From the NCBI GenBank assembly GCA_963978895.1, contig OZ022239.1, forward strand, positions 31,445,517 to 31,509,516: a stretch of 64,000 nt of DNA, read 5' to 3'. Under the pieces are notes generated by a model. The model ran no database searches, was not told the DNA's origin, and saw nothing but the letters and a program-made list of their open reading frames with translations. The number at the start of each line of letters is the position of its first letter. Position 1 is the stretch's first letter. Below are positions 1 to 24,386 of this stretch, piece by piece. Position numbers and translations under genes: made by a program. The stretch is from Erpobdella octoculata (lineage: Eukaryota > Annelida > Clitellata > Hirudinida > Erpobdellidae).

Positions 1-893
1 CTCTTCAATTTCGCGAAGGAGTCAATGTGCGCATTGAAATCGTATTCTAATGTCTCCTTTGACTCAATGCATAAAATAGACAAATCTCCCAGCTTACATT
101 GGCTGATGGAATTCCGCAAGTAATGCTTGATCCTTTTCAACACAGAAAATGACCGTTCTCCAGTTGCGTTTGATATAGGAATGGTGAGAAAGATTCTTAG
201 AAGGGTTTCCACATTGGGAAATGTACATTGTAGTCCACCCACTACTATAAGCTGGTACATTTCTACCGCAGATTTTGCGCCTTCTTCTTTAGCGAAATGC
301 AAAAACTGTTTGATTTCATCGCCAGTGGTATCAGAATTAACATCGTCTTTGTATTCTTCGATCAAGGCCGAGATCTTTGTGTTCATGTCATCTACCTTGT
401 CCTTGAAAAATAGACTGAACAAATCATGTATACCTTTGTATGCTTCGATTCTGTGATCAAGTTCCGTGATCAATTTATCAGAAATGGCGTTTACTGTGTT
501 AACAATAAAATTATCACGACCAGTTAAAATAACTTCCGCTTCATTGCTTTCATCAGAAAACGGTTTTCGCTTTTTCTTGCGGCTCACTTCATCTTGATAT
601 TTACAGTTTTTCAGGTCATCGTTAATAAGCAATGCTGCTCGTTCTTCAATACGAGTGAAACCGTTTCGGACTTCATTGTTAATAAAAAGCTTCAGTGATT
701 CTAGAAGATTTACACCAGCATCAAGATATAAATGTGAATTTTGCAGGGATTTGCTGGCTGCATTCATCCGCTGTAAAACTGTATCCCAAAGAACAGTCAT
801 CAATGCAGTTTCAAAAAGATCCATTTTATTAGCAAGAGCATTAGCCTCATTTCTTACAGACGCCAATAGTGTTCGAATTTTACCACAATTCAA
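1..893 (-). mobile_element. hAT-family transposase, C-terminal fragment (runs off left edge)
   Basis: The minus strand is open without a stop for about 297 codons, from an in-frame TGA just above position 893 to the window edge. Near its end it reads FPNVETLLRIFLTIPIS followed by NATGERSFSVLKRIKHYLRN and then LSILCIES. This is the signature of the hAT C-terminal dimerisation region as found in ZMYM-type and DUF4371-type transposase relatives. The upstream half is charged and helical (for example RKKKRKPF and FKDKVDDMNTKI), as in that family. The DDE core residues in the N-terminal half would lie above 893, and no continuation is seen there, so the copy is 5'-truncated. No terminal inverted repeat or target duplication is visible because the other end is outside the window. 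It probably lies in the first intron of the calcium-sensor gene. A domesticated ZMYM-like host exon is possible but less likely. Confidence 0.8.
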
Positions 894-1284
894 AAGTTTG
901 TTTACATTTTTAATTTAGGGTTGAGCGAAAATTCATGCGCGCATTTTTGGCAACGCAGAAATTGTTGTTTATATATTTATTTTTTTTTCATACGTTGTAC
1001 AAAAATATTTAGAAATAATGATGAAATATATTATCTGAAAATGTAAAATTAATTTTTCTCAAACTTATTAAATTTTTTTGGGCGAAATATTTTGAAGCCT
1101 CCAAAAAACTCATTTTTCAAGTTTTGGGGGCCCCTAAAATCTGGGGGCCCTAGGCCCTGTATTCAGTTTGCATTATTTAAATTTTATTATTATTTTATTA
1201 TCGTTCAGAAAATAATTTTCGTTATTATTATTATTCAGTTTGTTCCATTTAAATATAGTTTTTATTCTATTTACGTTTTTCAAA
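894..1284. other. AT-rich non-coding stretch with a G/C-run element edge
   Basis: No gene is seen. Around 1110-1160 the segment contains runs of G and C alternating with AT-rich DNA (GGGGGCCCCT, GGGGGCCCTAGGCCC). Similar runs recur near 38140-38200 and 49240-49340, so this may be the edge of an old DNA transposon. The rest is low-complexity AT-rich sequence. Confidence 0.4.
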
Positions 1285-1870
1285 TAATTATAGTTCTTTT
1301 TATTACCAATGCTTTTATTAACTCGTCGGCTCTGTTTCTCTGTCTGTTTCTCTGTCTGTTTCTCTGTCTGTTTCAAATCTTGCAATCAATTTTTGAGTCA
1401 CTTCCTGATGATAGATTTTTTTCAAATTTTGCATACATGCTCAAGATAGAAGACAATGCAATATTCAATTATTAGTTTTACAATAAGTCAATTAATTTAG
1501 TTAATTTTCTTGAGGATTTTATCGAGGGGTTTCTTGAGGGTTTTCTTGAGGGTTTTCTTGAGGGTTTTCTTGAGGGTTTTCTTGAGGGTTTTCTTGACCA
1601 CAAAACGCTAACCGACTGGCAGACTATTTTACCAAGTTAACACGAACCATAGATTTTTTCAAATTTTGCATACATGCTTAAAATAGAAGACAATGCAATA
1701 TTCAATTATTAGTTTTACAATAAGTCAATTAATTTAGATAATTTTAATTAATTTCGATATTTCGATATAATTAAGATATTTCGACTTTAACATAAAATAA
1801 AAGAGTAATATAAGAAAAAATTGATTGCAAAATTTGTGTTTTAATTACATATAAGAGCATTGGTTTTAAA
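1285..1870 (+). repeat. Dispersed repeat family A, copy 1, with internal 12-bp minisatellite
   Basis: This block starts in ATTACCAATGCTTTTATTAA, passes through a TCTCTGTCTGTT array, and continues through TTTTTGAGTCACTTCCTGAT and a CAATATTCAATTATTAGT segment. From 1510 to 1600 it holds a tandem 12-bp minisatellite of the form TTTTCTTGAGGG. After that, part of the body is repeated in a diverged copy (about 1640-1870). Near-identical blocks occur at 29155-29540 and 29610-29985 on this strand and at 15110-15330 on the opposite strand. No coding capacity or clear inverted repeats are seen, so the class is unknown. Confidence 0.7.
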
Positions 1871-2450
1871 AATTCGTTTTTAATTTACTTGTTTCGTTAT
1901 TATTAACGAATACAATAAAAAATTTCGTTTTTATTCAGTTTTCGTTAACAAAAATACCACTGAACTGAACCAGTAATATCAGAAAAGGAAAGCGAGAATG
2001 AGAGAAAAAGTGATAGAGAGAGAAAAAGAGAAGAGAGAGAGAGAATAAGAAAAAGAGAAAGGCAGAGGGAAAAGTAGAAAAAAAAAGAAATTATAAAAAA
2101 TGAAAACTTTATTTCCATAAAATACAGGAACTCCCTCTATTGCGGAACTCAAGTAATTTCATTATCTCCCTCTCTAGGCGACCGACCCTGAAACAATAGC
2201 TTTAATAATTTAATGTAACAGACTGGCGGTTATCATTCTTGCATATTTCATGAAATTAGTTTTTTGTTTCTCATCGTATGTCGTAGTAGAGCCTGAGAGA
2301 ATTTCAGCTAAAAAAAAATAAAAAATAGAAAAAAAGTCCTGTCGTCTCGAACAGCTGTTGAAAATAATTTGCATAAATACGATTTAATCTGGCAAATGCC
2401 GTTGAAGGATTTTATGCATGTTGATTGATTATTCATTAATTAATGGTGGA
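1871..2450. other. Non-coding intronic sequence, purine-rich patch
   Basis: No exon could be supported. A purine-rich AG tract covers about 1980-2110. The rest is AT-rich. It lies on the 3' side of the calcium-sensor first exon and so is probably intron. Confidence 0.4.
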
Positions 2451-2560
2451 AATGAATGAATGAATGAATGAATGAATGAACGAACGAACGAACGAACGAA
2501 CGAACGAACGAACGAACGAACGAATGAATGAATGAAAGAAAGAATGAATGAATGTATAAA
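2451..2560. repeat. (GAAT)n/(GAAC)n tetranucleotide microsatellite
   Basis: GAAT units change to a homogeneous block of GAAC units and back to GAAT, giving a sandwich array. The long minus-strand frames here are repeats of Ser/Phe/Ile/His and are not genes. Confidence 0.95.
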
Positions 2561-2993
2561 TGAATGCAATAGAATGGTTGGGAAAAATGGATAGTGTGCT
2601 GTGAATGAATGGTGGGAAATAGATAGTGTGCAATGGGTAGATGGGAAACATAGATGGATAGGGATGGGATGGAGCTCTGTGAGATTTTATTCAAAAGTGT
2701 TACCTCTTTTTCTCTGGATTTTTCAAATTTGCAGAGACAAAAGCGATTAAATAAAATTATTTAACACGTAAAATAAAATTAAAGCTAAGAATTCTACATA
2801 AACGTTTTTTAATTCCTGAGTGAAAAGTGAAAATTTAAAAAAATTGTGCTTTTTAGGGGTCTCATGGGTCAATACACATTCAAAACTCTTTTAGTACTCT
2901 TATCGAACCCATAAAATCCCTGTCTTTTCCTCCCGAGAATTACAAAAAAAACAATAAACAAAAAAGAGCTCGGTACAATCTATTATTACTTAC

Positions 2994-3101
2994 CATAAAT
3001 CCTTTGTACCAGGCTTTGATCTGGTCCTTGCTAAATTCAGTGTTGTCGATCAGAAAGTTCAGATCGTCCTTTGACAGTTTCTTGCTGCCTCCGTGCCCCA
3101 T
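2994..3101 (-). CDS. Neuronal calcium sensor family protein, first coding exon (rest off window)
   Basis: The exon encodes 36 residues: it begins [19 protein letters not shown] and continues [17 protein letters not shown], then a perfect GTAAGT donor. MGxxxS is the N-myristoylation signal of recoverin, visinin-like, neurocalcin, hippocalcin and frequenin proteins. The block L...NTEF....I..WYKGF is the hallmark of their N-terminal helix and first, degenerate EF-hand, and the family usually continues with KDCPSG. These proteins bind Ca2+ and switch membrane attachment to regulate receptors, channels and kinases in neurons. The start is fixed by the myristoylation motif. The frame is phase 0 at the donor. 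Remaining exons should lie on the minus strand left of the window; none was found in 1-2990. Family assignment is firm, but the exact member cannot be told from one exon. Confidence 0.85.
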
Positions 3102-4560
3102 CCTGTGCGTATCTTTCTAGCGGATTGATTGAAAATATAATGATAATTAATTTCACTATCTTGAACTCGATTCTTCTTCTTCTCCAGGTGAATTTTTCTT
3201 CACTTCGTTGCCGTTTTCCGGGTTTATTCAAAAGCCAAATTTACGACAAGACCTCTCCAGTAGCAATACGAGCGACAACAACAACAAGTTCCGTGGTTGT
3301 CGTTTTTGCTGTTTTTGTTTTTATTTTCACTGCAGCGGAATTAATTCACTGAAATAATTAAGTTCTCTTAATTCCTTCGGACGTAGCTTGTTCTGCGGAA
3401 CACAACAACAACAACTACAGCGCCGCCGTAAACAACTACAAGAACAAGTCAACGATGACGACGACGACGACGTGGTGACGATGACGACTCTTCAAACGGC
3501 TACCTGACAGGAAGTTCTATCGATTATATCACCGCTCTTTCTTTCTTTCTTTTTTGTTTCTCTCTTTCCTTCTCCCAGGTTGATCGAGAGCAACGACTTC
3601 GGAGAATTTGTTCGATTTTTCGAATAACAACACAAACAAACGTCGATGTTAATGTTCTTCAAAGTTGTCAAAAAAAAAGTTTTACACCGAGAGAGTAACC
3701 GAGATGAGAAATTTACAGACAGACGGACAGACAAATAGACAAGTAGGTAGTCAGAATCTGTTTTATTTCAACGGCGAGTTTGTAGGTAGATTGTTCAGGC
3801 GGTTCTACCGCATACCTTTATACTTCTAGGCTGCGTTTTCTCTTTGCGTTTGCGTTGGTGCGTGCGTATTGATAGGGAGATAGGGATAGGGGTGTTTTGG
3901 GGGTGCGTATTGATAGAGAAAGGGATAGATAGGAGTGTTTTGGGGTGCGTATTGATAGGGAGAGATGGAGTGAGGTGTTTTGGGGTGCGTCTGGAGAGGC
4001 AATTGTGTTTTTTTATGGAGCAGTGTGTACTCTTTATAAGAGAGTTTTCGTGCGGAAATGTTTCTCTGTGTTATTTGACATGTCTGTCTGTCTGTCTGTA
4101 AGTAAGCATGCTTGTAAATGTAATCTGTTTAAGTGTGCATTTGTTCGTGTATGTGTATGTATGCATGTGTGGATGTGCGTGAAATGTGCTAGGTTGATGG
4201 GATATTCATGTGTTCAGATAATTTTGTACATGTGTTATGTGTAATTAGGGGTGGGGGTGGTAGAACATAACCTCCACCCTTAAAATCAAATTAAATCAAC
4301 GAGCTGACGAACATGTTGGTTTGTTAGTAAAGAACCTGTAAACGAACGAACGAACGAACGAACGAGTCGTGAATAAACGAAAAATCGAACAAAGGCATAC
4401 AAAAACTGAATTAAAAGATAAGAATAGCAGGCCATATATAATTATATAGTACGAATAGTTGCAGTCTCCTGTCCCTCTATCTGTCTGTCTCTATCTATCT
4501 TTCTGTCCCTCTATCTGTCTGTCCCTCTATCTGTCTGTCTTTATCTATCTTTCTCTATGG
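3102..4560. other. Upstream flank of the calcium-sensor gene; no further gene recognised
   Basis: Probable promoter/5' UTR side of the calcium-sensor gene. It holds ACA/GAC trinucleotide patches (3270-3480), CT-rich DNA, a degenerate tandem repeat of about 45-50 bp with four copies around TGCGTATTGATAGGG and GTGTTTTGGGG (3862-3990), a short (GAAC)n at 4344-4365 and a CTGTCTGTCC/CTAT array at 4478-4550. No exon is supported on either strand. Confidence 0.4.
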
Positions 4561-4810
4561 GCGTGTCTTTTATAAACTTTTATTTAGGTTACAATCTCTG
4601 TGTGTGTGTGGCTTTCTCTGTACGCAAATCTTGCAAGTAAAATTTAACCAGATTTTGACTAGCTAGGAAACTGAAACTTTCAACATAGCTTTATATTGGA
4701 TGACAATACATGATTCAATAAAAAAAACTTAATTTGAACATCTTTCGTATTTCTAAATCGACTGTATTTGAAATTAAAGTTTGTGTTGAAAAACTCGTTT
4801 TCCCTTTACT
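4561..4810 (+). repeat. Dispersed repeat family B, copy 1
   Basis: Shared landmarks are GGCTTTCTCTGTACGCAAAT, CTTGCAAGTAAAATTTAACC, CTAGCTAGGAAACTGAAACT and GTTGAAAAACTCGTTTT. The same block is found reversed at 22310-22390 plus 22900-23095 and at 49515-49795. No open frame or terminal repeat was recognised, so the element class is unknown. Confidence 0.7.
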
Positions 4811-5017
4811 TTTTTATTAACCAGGTTATCAACCACACTCACCAAAGCATTTTTTAATTCATCAAATTTCTTCGTTACGCGTTTTTTCATTCACCTGATG
4901 AACCGCAGCTCAAAACCAGAGCATTCATCCGGTGAATGAAAAAACGCGTAACGGGGAAAGTTGATGAATTCAGAAATGCCCATGATTAGTGTGGTTGATA
5001 ACCTGGTTATTAAAAAA
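4811..5017. mobile_element. Fold-back (long inverted repeat) MITE-like element
   Basis: The left arm (from 4811) starts TTTTTATTAACCAGGTTATC and continues with AACCACACT, then CGTTACGCG and TTTTTTCATTCACC. The right arm, ending near 5017, is its imperfect reverse complement: GGTGAATGAAAAAACGCGTA, then AGTGTGGTTGATAACCTGGT and TATTAAAAAA. The arms are about 85-95 bases with a short central loop around 4905-4925. The structure would fold into one long hairpin. No coding sequence is present. It interrupts or abuts family B repeat DNA. Confidence 0.8.
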
Positions 5018-5254
5018 ACACACCCTATTTCTCTCTCTTTTTCCATAGCTCTCTTATACTTACAATCATACAAGGGAGTAAATTTTCACTTGTATGCATT
5101 TAAACAGTACCGCAAGCGTTTGATTATTTTTATTTGCATAAATGCAGCTACACAGAAGCCTCTGAATAATTGTGATGAAACGCAATTTCCCACACAGGCA
5201 AAATTAATCTCTCTGTTAGTGGATTTCTATGTGTTCGTGAATCTGTTTGTGTGT

Positions 5255-5395
5255 GTGTGTGATCGAATGTCCGTACGCGTCAGTGTGATCAAATCAAATG
5301 ACTACGAACTTTAGTTCAGTGTGATCAAATGTCCATGAACCTCGGTGTGATCGAATGTCCATGAACCTCGGTGTGATCGAATGTCCAACGTCATT
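5255..5395 (+). repeat. Tandem repeat, about 24-26 bp unit
   Basis: Four or so copies of a unit containing GTGTGATCGAATGTCCATGA and AACCTCG. The first copies are diverged and the last two nearly identical. Confidence 0.85.
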
Positions 5396-5920
5396 TCTAT
5401 GAAAATTAAAAAAAACAGTGAAAGGACTTGTAATTCAGTGCAACATAAGTTCGGCCACGGTTTTTTGTTTCTATTCTTCTGTTTCGATTTCAAAGCAAAA
5501 AAAGTAATATGAAGAATTTATTAATAAAAATAAAAACCAAAAAATTAAATGACCTTTGTAATCAGCTGACGAATTATAGTCATTTGTAATTTTTTATCGA
5601 ATACCACGTGTGAGGGTATTCTGACAGGTGGTTGGTTAGTTGGTTTATAAGAGTTTTGGAAGTCTCGCCTTTAAAGGCGGTATTTCATTTCACGATACCT
5701 GATCCCCGGGCTGGTATTTAATGAATACCCAAATACTCACCCACCAAACCCTGGTATTATTTTTGTTTTGTATTTATATATATTAATACCGACCTAAGAA
5801 CGTCAAATATTTGCGCTTCAAATCTTATACTGAGCTGAAGAGACATGCGATGGAACTTGATGAGGAAAAGAAAATATTAGCGCTTCAATTATAAGTATTA
5901 CTGATCAACAAAGTAAAGGT
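5396..5920. other. Non-coding; one short open stretch of unknown nature
   Basis: No gene is recognised. Near 5805-5892 a plus-strand frame reads VKYLRFKSYTELKRHAMELD and then EEKKILALQL-stop, the kind of charged helical tail seen at the C-terminus of some transposon-encoded DNA-binding proteins. It has no supported splice site or partner exon. Confidence 0.25.
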
Positions 5921-5923
5921 TGT

Positions 5924-5952
5924 GGTGATGATGATGATGATGGTGGTGGTGG

Positions 5953-6044
<92 letters not shown>

Positions 6045-6215
6045 GTGATGATGGTGATGGTGATGATGATGATGATGATGATGGTGATGGTGATGATGAT
6101 GATGATGATGATGACGTCGACGACGACGGCAATTATGACGATGACTGTAATGATTGTGATGCCGATAACTATGATGATGACGGTGATGATGACAATGATG
6201 ATGGTAGACTTTCGA
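5924..6215. repeat. (GAT)n microsatellite with variant units
   Basis: Long (GATGAT)n array with GGT and GAC interruptions. Its six-frame translations are homopolymers or simple repeats (Met, Ile, Ser-rich) and do not represent genes. Confidence 0.95.
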
Positions 6216-6402
6216 ATATAAATAATAACAGCACTTACAATTAACAAGATTGCCTACACAGAGGACAACTTAATAATAGAAGTCATCATCAGTAACCAGT
6301 GAATGCCTCTGATCACGTGATAATTAATTATATAAAATATGATAATTACATTTAAACGCAGGCACAACGAAATGAAAAATTTAATTTATTTATATAACTC
6401 GT

Positions 6403-6404
<2 letters not shown>

Positions 6405-6498
<94 letters not shown>
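6405..6498. repeat. (CT)n microsatellite
   Basis: About 94 bases of uninterrupted CT dinucleotides. Confidence 0.97.
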
Positions 6499-6500
<2 letters not shown>

Positions 6501-6779
6501 ATTTCTTTATTTCTTCTTCTATTTTAGATAACATTTCAACTTCACTTAATATTTATGTGCGCGTGCTTGTGTGTGTGTGTGCGTGTGCATGTGCGTGTGT
6601 GCGTGTGTGTGGGTGTGTGTGTTTTTCTTTCCACTTCTTCGAGGAGAAATTTTTTTCTCGCACATTCAAATCCTTCAATTTCGTGAAAAAAATTCAAACT
6701 TCGGAAAAATGAAATTTTGTTCATAAAATGCATTTTTGTTTGGTTGTAACTTCTTGCAAGTATGGCTCTTTCTTCTTTG

Positions 6780-6781
<2 letters not shown>

Positions 6782-6853
<72 letters not shown>

Positions 6854-6885
6854 ACTCGCTCTTTCCTTTCTCTCTCTCTCTCTCT
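6782..6885. repeat. (CT)n microsatellite
   Basis: Second CT array, followed by CTCA/CTCG variants. A GT-rich tract (6555-6625) lies between the two CT arrays. Confidence 0.95.
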
Positions 6886-7364
6886 CGCTTTGTTTTTTTA
6901 ATTTCTTTAAAGATGAGTAGAAAATAGTAGAAATATAAAGATATGGAAGAACAACACACGATGAATTAGATAATGAGGATAGGAGAGGGGAGGCCAAATG
7001 CTTTGCTTAAAGGTACCGTTCCACCGCTAAATTGCATTGATTGAGATGATGATAGTGGTGTTGGTGATTATGGCTAAGATGTTTCATATATGTGATCATT
7101 ACCCTTATCAGCATCATGATGTATTATCGTTAAGTATTGTCAAAGTACCAGATCAATAACAAATCTACCACAAACTCCGGTTTATTTTTCTCTAATAAAT
7201 CAAGAAAAAAAACGTTTTCCACAAACGTTATAAAATTTGTTTTTTGTCTCTTCAGTTATTTGTCTCAGTTGTTTTCTCTCTCTCTCTCTCTTTCACTGAG
7301 ATTAAGATGGCGGTTGTAATAATGACGTAATTATGCGTGGGCGTACTGGTTATCATCTCCTCCC

Positions 7365-7492
7365 CTTCACTCACTTGCGAATGGCTTCCACCTTTTAACA
7401 TTCCCGTCACGCGTTCGTAACTTTTTTTCAGAAGCTCACCACCGGAAATGACGTTCGACGCCGCTTCCGCAAAAGGTTCTAAATTTAACCAC
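7365..7492 (-). other. Candidate 5' exon, possibly non-coding leader
   Basis: A minus-strand segment of more balanced composition reads MWLNLEPFAEAASNVISGGE and then LLKKSYERVTGMLKG..., followed by a strong donor (CAA|GTGAGT). A stop lies in frame just above the Met. I do not recognise the peptide. It could be the first exon of an unknown minus-strand gene or a 5' leader exon of the calcium-sensor gene 4.3 kb downstream, whose ATG exon is preceded by an AG. The plus strand also has a plausible acceptor (TTTTTTTCAG) in the same place. TGACGTAA, a CRE-like site, lies nearby at 7322-7329. Confidence 0.25.
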
Positions 7493-7604
7493 ATGTGTTT
7501 TTACCATCGGTCTTATTTTGCCTTTTTTCTATCTTTCTTTCTCTTTCTTTCTTTATTTGTATTTTGCTAAATAAAATCACTTGCTTGTATACTTTCGATG
7601 AGAG

Positions 7605-7610
7605 AGAGAA

Positions 7611-7641
<31 letters not shown>

Positions 7642-7690
7642 GAAAGAGAAAGGGAGGGAGAGAGAGAGAGAGAAAGAGGGAAAGAGAATT
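7605..7690. repeat. Compound (GA)n-(TA)n-(GA)n microsatellite
   Basis: AGAGAGA, then about 12 TA units, then AGAAAGAG and GAGAGA runs. Confidence 0.9.
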
Positions 7691-7935
7691 TAAAGCAGAA
7701 TTAAAATAAATAATAGCATCTCCCCACTACCTCAATTAAAAACATTTCAACGTTGCCCGCCCCAGACCCAGACCCACACACACAGCGAAAATATTTCACC
7801 GAGTTATTCGACCGCATCTGATGAGCGGCCAAGCGTGAGCGCTGCAGGCACCTGCTCTGAGATGGAACACCCGCTAAAAATATAGACATTTGCGTCATAG
7901 CTGTCATCATTATCATGACTGAGTCTGCCTAGACC

Positions 7936-8145
7936 AGTGGCGCACCTGGGATTTTTCCCCGGGGGGGGGTTCAAACCCCAACTCACACCGTGGGTGAGCC
8001 AATGGCAAAGACTATTCACAGATTTATTATTTAGAACAGTTTTATTAACCTTTCTTTCTCCGGCGATTTTGTTGGAATAGCAAAATTTCGGTTTCTGCAC
8101 AGGGGCCTCCGACGGTTTACCCAGAAAATTACTGAAGGTCAAGGT
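7936..8145. mobile_element. DNA-transposon edge beginning CAGTGGCGCACC
   Basis: The sequence CAGTGGCGCACCTGGGATTT followed by a run of C and G resembles the terminal segment of widespread hAT-like or related DNA transposons. The minus strand carries a frame of about 60 residues without recognised homology. No matching opposite terminus or target duplication was found, so it is a truncated copy at best. Confidence 0.4.
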
Positions 8146-9390
8146 AAGTGAGGGAAGGTAATGCTATATTTGTATCGGGGCTTATATTTATTTCTTTTTT
8201 TAGCGTTTAATAATTCAACAAGGTTGATTAAAGCGAGACAATCAACCTTAAAATAGTGTAATCACTCAAAACAAATAAAGTCAATACAAGGTCATAATAA
8301 AATAAAAAAAAGTCAACAGAAAACTGAAAATGTCATAAAACGATCCTAGGTTGTAGTTTCCACTTAAAAAAGATTTCAGCTGCGGTGATGATTATAATCA
8401 TCTTCCTCTTAGTTGTGGAGGCTATTTTTAGCCGGATCTACCTCTGACGTTTACAAGTCTGACCAATAGCAAGTCAGCCTTGTAACCACGTGATCTCTTA
8501 CGTCACTATAATCGGGTCATGCTCTATTGGACGACTGCCTACCCGGTGATTGGCTGTCTGCAAACAAGGCACTACAATAAAACCTTACCACATGACGTCA
8601 TATGCTTCCAGATGCTGATACTCTCCCGAATTTCATTAATAAAAAGTAGTATAAAGTATTTTTAGCATCTCAATTGGCAACCAATAGCGTGTACAGCTAC
8701 GCGTAACCTTGAACTTGGTGTACAGCTTCTTCTCGTATGTAACCTTTTATGCGGTGTAATAGAATTCTGTACGTGCCGCTTTTTTTGCGTCCCGGCTTGT
8801 ACATAGGCACAAAATTCCAGACCCGACCTTACCCGTTTTTAGAAGCCTAAAATCCCTAGACTTGCCCCAATAACATCTCTGCCCGGCAAGAAAACCCTAA
8901 AATGAAAGCTCAGCCCAGTCCAAATCTCTAGTGTGTAACCTTTAACCTGGCGTACAGTACAGCTATGTCTTACCTTTTACCTGGCGTACAGTACAGTTAT
9001 GTAAGACCTTACTTATACCAGATGTACAGTACATCTATGTGTAAAACTTCTAACCTGATGTACAGCTACTGTTTGAAAAGAATTTATAAATGAATTGTAA
9101 ATTAATGGCTTACTCAGAGGAACTACTGGATATCATCCTACACACCAACATCTCCTGAATCTCAAAATCAACTTTTACAATTCGTTTAACCTATTCGGTT
9201 TCAGCACGGACAGGGAAACAAACACACACAAAAACACACACTCCCAGAGATACACCCACACAAGCAAACAAGCAAACAAACAAACAAACAAACAAAAGTT
9301 CTGTTATTTTATTAATTGCATTCAAGCGATTGAGAAAACAAGCCACAAAAAACTATCGTAAAAACATCACCATTGCTGCAATTCCAACAA
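8146..9390. other. Non-coding, with degenerate tandem units
   Basis: No gene is seen. From about 8690 to 9070 a degenerate repeat recurs around AACCTGGCGTACAGTACAG and CTATGT. A short GC-rich patch at 8770-8935 (CCCGGC, CAGACCCGACC, GCCCAGTCC) resembles the GGCCCGG-rich elements at 40640, 50015 and 59397. AAACAAAC repeats occur at 9262-9296. Confidence 0.45.
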
Positions 9391-9391
9391 C

Positions 9392-9600
9392 AACAATGCG
9401 CAAGAAAATTTAACATTACATTGCTTCCTGGCTGGAGTTAGCTGTGTAATGTAATCGTGTGAAAAAAGTTTGTAATAAGCTGCTGAGTTTTTCAGTTTCC
9501 TTTCGTCAAGTTTACGCACGGCAGCAAGATAATGGTCAGAAGTCAGAAAAACAAAAACTTGGTAGACTTCAGCATCTCTTACACGGTCAAATGTCTGCAA
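9392..9600 (-). other. Unrecognised candidate exon
   Basis: A clean acceptor (ATCATCATTGCAG) opens a minus-strand frame that begins TFDRVRDAEVYQVFVFLTSD and passes through YLAAVRKLDERKLKNSAAYY and KLFSHDYITQLTPARK before a stop near 9367. An alternative donor (GTAATG) lies just after ARKQ. The residue mix looks protein-like compared with the surrounding DNA, but I do not recognise the family and found no partner exon. It lies downstream of the calpain stop on the same strand. It may be an exon of an unknown gene or chance. Confidence 0.25.
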
Positions 9601-10988
9601 TGATGATAAGTTTGACGACAAAGTGTGATACAAGAAGATAAAATCAAGATGGAAGAAATTAACGATCATGATAATGATGATTATGAATACTGCAAATGTT
9701 ATTGATTGAAGATTTGCTGCAATCAAAGCAGAAGAAGAAAACATACTTCAGTTATCAACGTGCAAGAACATGGCAGACCAAACTTAAAGTCCCCCTCCCT
9801 CTCAGGGTCCTTAGCAGAATGCAAAATGAATTATATATTTTTTTAAATAATAAAGCAGATTACATAATAATGATATAATAAATATTGAGATAGTGAACAC
9901 TTCTGGACAATTAAGTTATTAAGAATTTTAAAAAAGCTAAAAATAATTTTTGATGCAGCAGAAATGCTAAATCTGTAATCGGAGAGGTGAATGATGTGAT
10001 ATTTATGGAGTAGCAAAAAAAGAAATAAATATAAAGAAATAGAGGAAAAAAACAAATAACCAATTAGAAACGAAAATTTGAGAGAGATAGAGATAGAGAG
10101 AGAGAGAGCAAGAAAAAGAGAAGAAAATGGAAGAAAGAGATAGAGGTATCAAATTCGAAACTCTAGAAACTTATTAAAAATATTTCAAATTATAAATTTG
10201 ATGAAAAAAGATTAATTATATAACTAATCAAAAGAAAGGCAAAAACAGAAACAACAAAAGCAAGTAAACAATAATATTAATAACAATAATAATAGGAAAT
10301 ATCATTATTATGCATACCCAACCCACCCATCTACATCATGGAAGCACACTAACGTTCCTTTAAAACGCAATCAATAGGAGTTATATTAAATAATAATTTT
10401 AATTCCAGATATAACTGAAAACGAGAAGAGATAAAGATAACGAATATCAAACAAAGAAGAAATAAATATTAAAGAAACAAAAATTATACAACTTGAAATA
10501 TTTTTCTTATTTCAAAACATGAAAATAATAATTATTATTAACAAAATTAACTCAATAAGAAATGCAAACAATAATAATAATAATAATAAACGCACAACTT
10601 GCAGATCGTGATAAAAAACGCAAATATTTTTCCACTTCTCCCACCTGGATTGGTGCATCCGTGATTTTACAACGAGAACAAACTAATCAAAAAATTTAAG
10701 CTTTGAAGAAAAAAGAACGAAAGCTAAAAAGATCATAAAAATATTAAAGAATAATTTTCTTTGTTAAAATAATTTTTTCTTTTTTAGTACAAAAACATCA
10801 AAACAACCCATATTCATAGACCTACAGACATTTGTTCATCAATCAATCAGCTATTCCATCAATTAATTAATAAATTGATCCATTAATAAATCAATTATTA
10901 TTCAATCAATTAATCAAGCATATTTATATCATTAGCGATGTGCTTTATTTTACTGTCTCCTGCCATCAACACAACCCATGGAAGAACT
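9601..10988. other. AT-rich intergenic region / calpain 3' UTR side
   Basis: No gene is recognised. Purine-rich tracts occur at 10080-10145 and AT-rich tetranucleotide-like CAATCAATTAAT sequence at 10840-10920. The part immediately left of 10989 is the expected 3' UTR of the calpain gene. Confidence 0.4.
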
Positions 10989-24180
<13,192 letters not shown>

Positions 24181-24300
24181 CTGTTGAGATCAGATAGTAT
24201 ATATATAGATATACTACTACTACTACTACTTCTACTATTACTATTACTACTGCTGCTACGCTACTAATCTGCTCCTGCAACTAATACTGCATTACAAGTT

Positions 24301-24304
<4 letters not shown>

Positions 24305-24386
<82 letters not shown>
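24305..24386. repeat. (CTG)n followed by (ACT)n microsatellite
   Basis: CTG units (24306-24330), then ACT units up to 24386, where the LINE fragment begins. Confidence 0.95.

Noticed and set aside
127..918. Two plus-strand frames at 127-456 and 655-918
   Set aside because: Antisense shadows of the continuous hAT transposase frame on the minus strand.
5885..6247. Ile-, Ser- and Met-rich frames on both strands
   Set aside because: Products of the (GAT)n array.
7960..7985. GGTTCAAACCCC resembling a tRNA B box
   Set aside because: No A box or cloverleaf around it; it is part of a G/C-run transposon edge.
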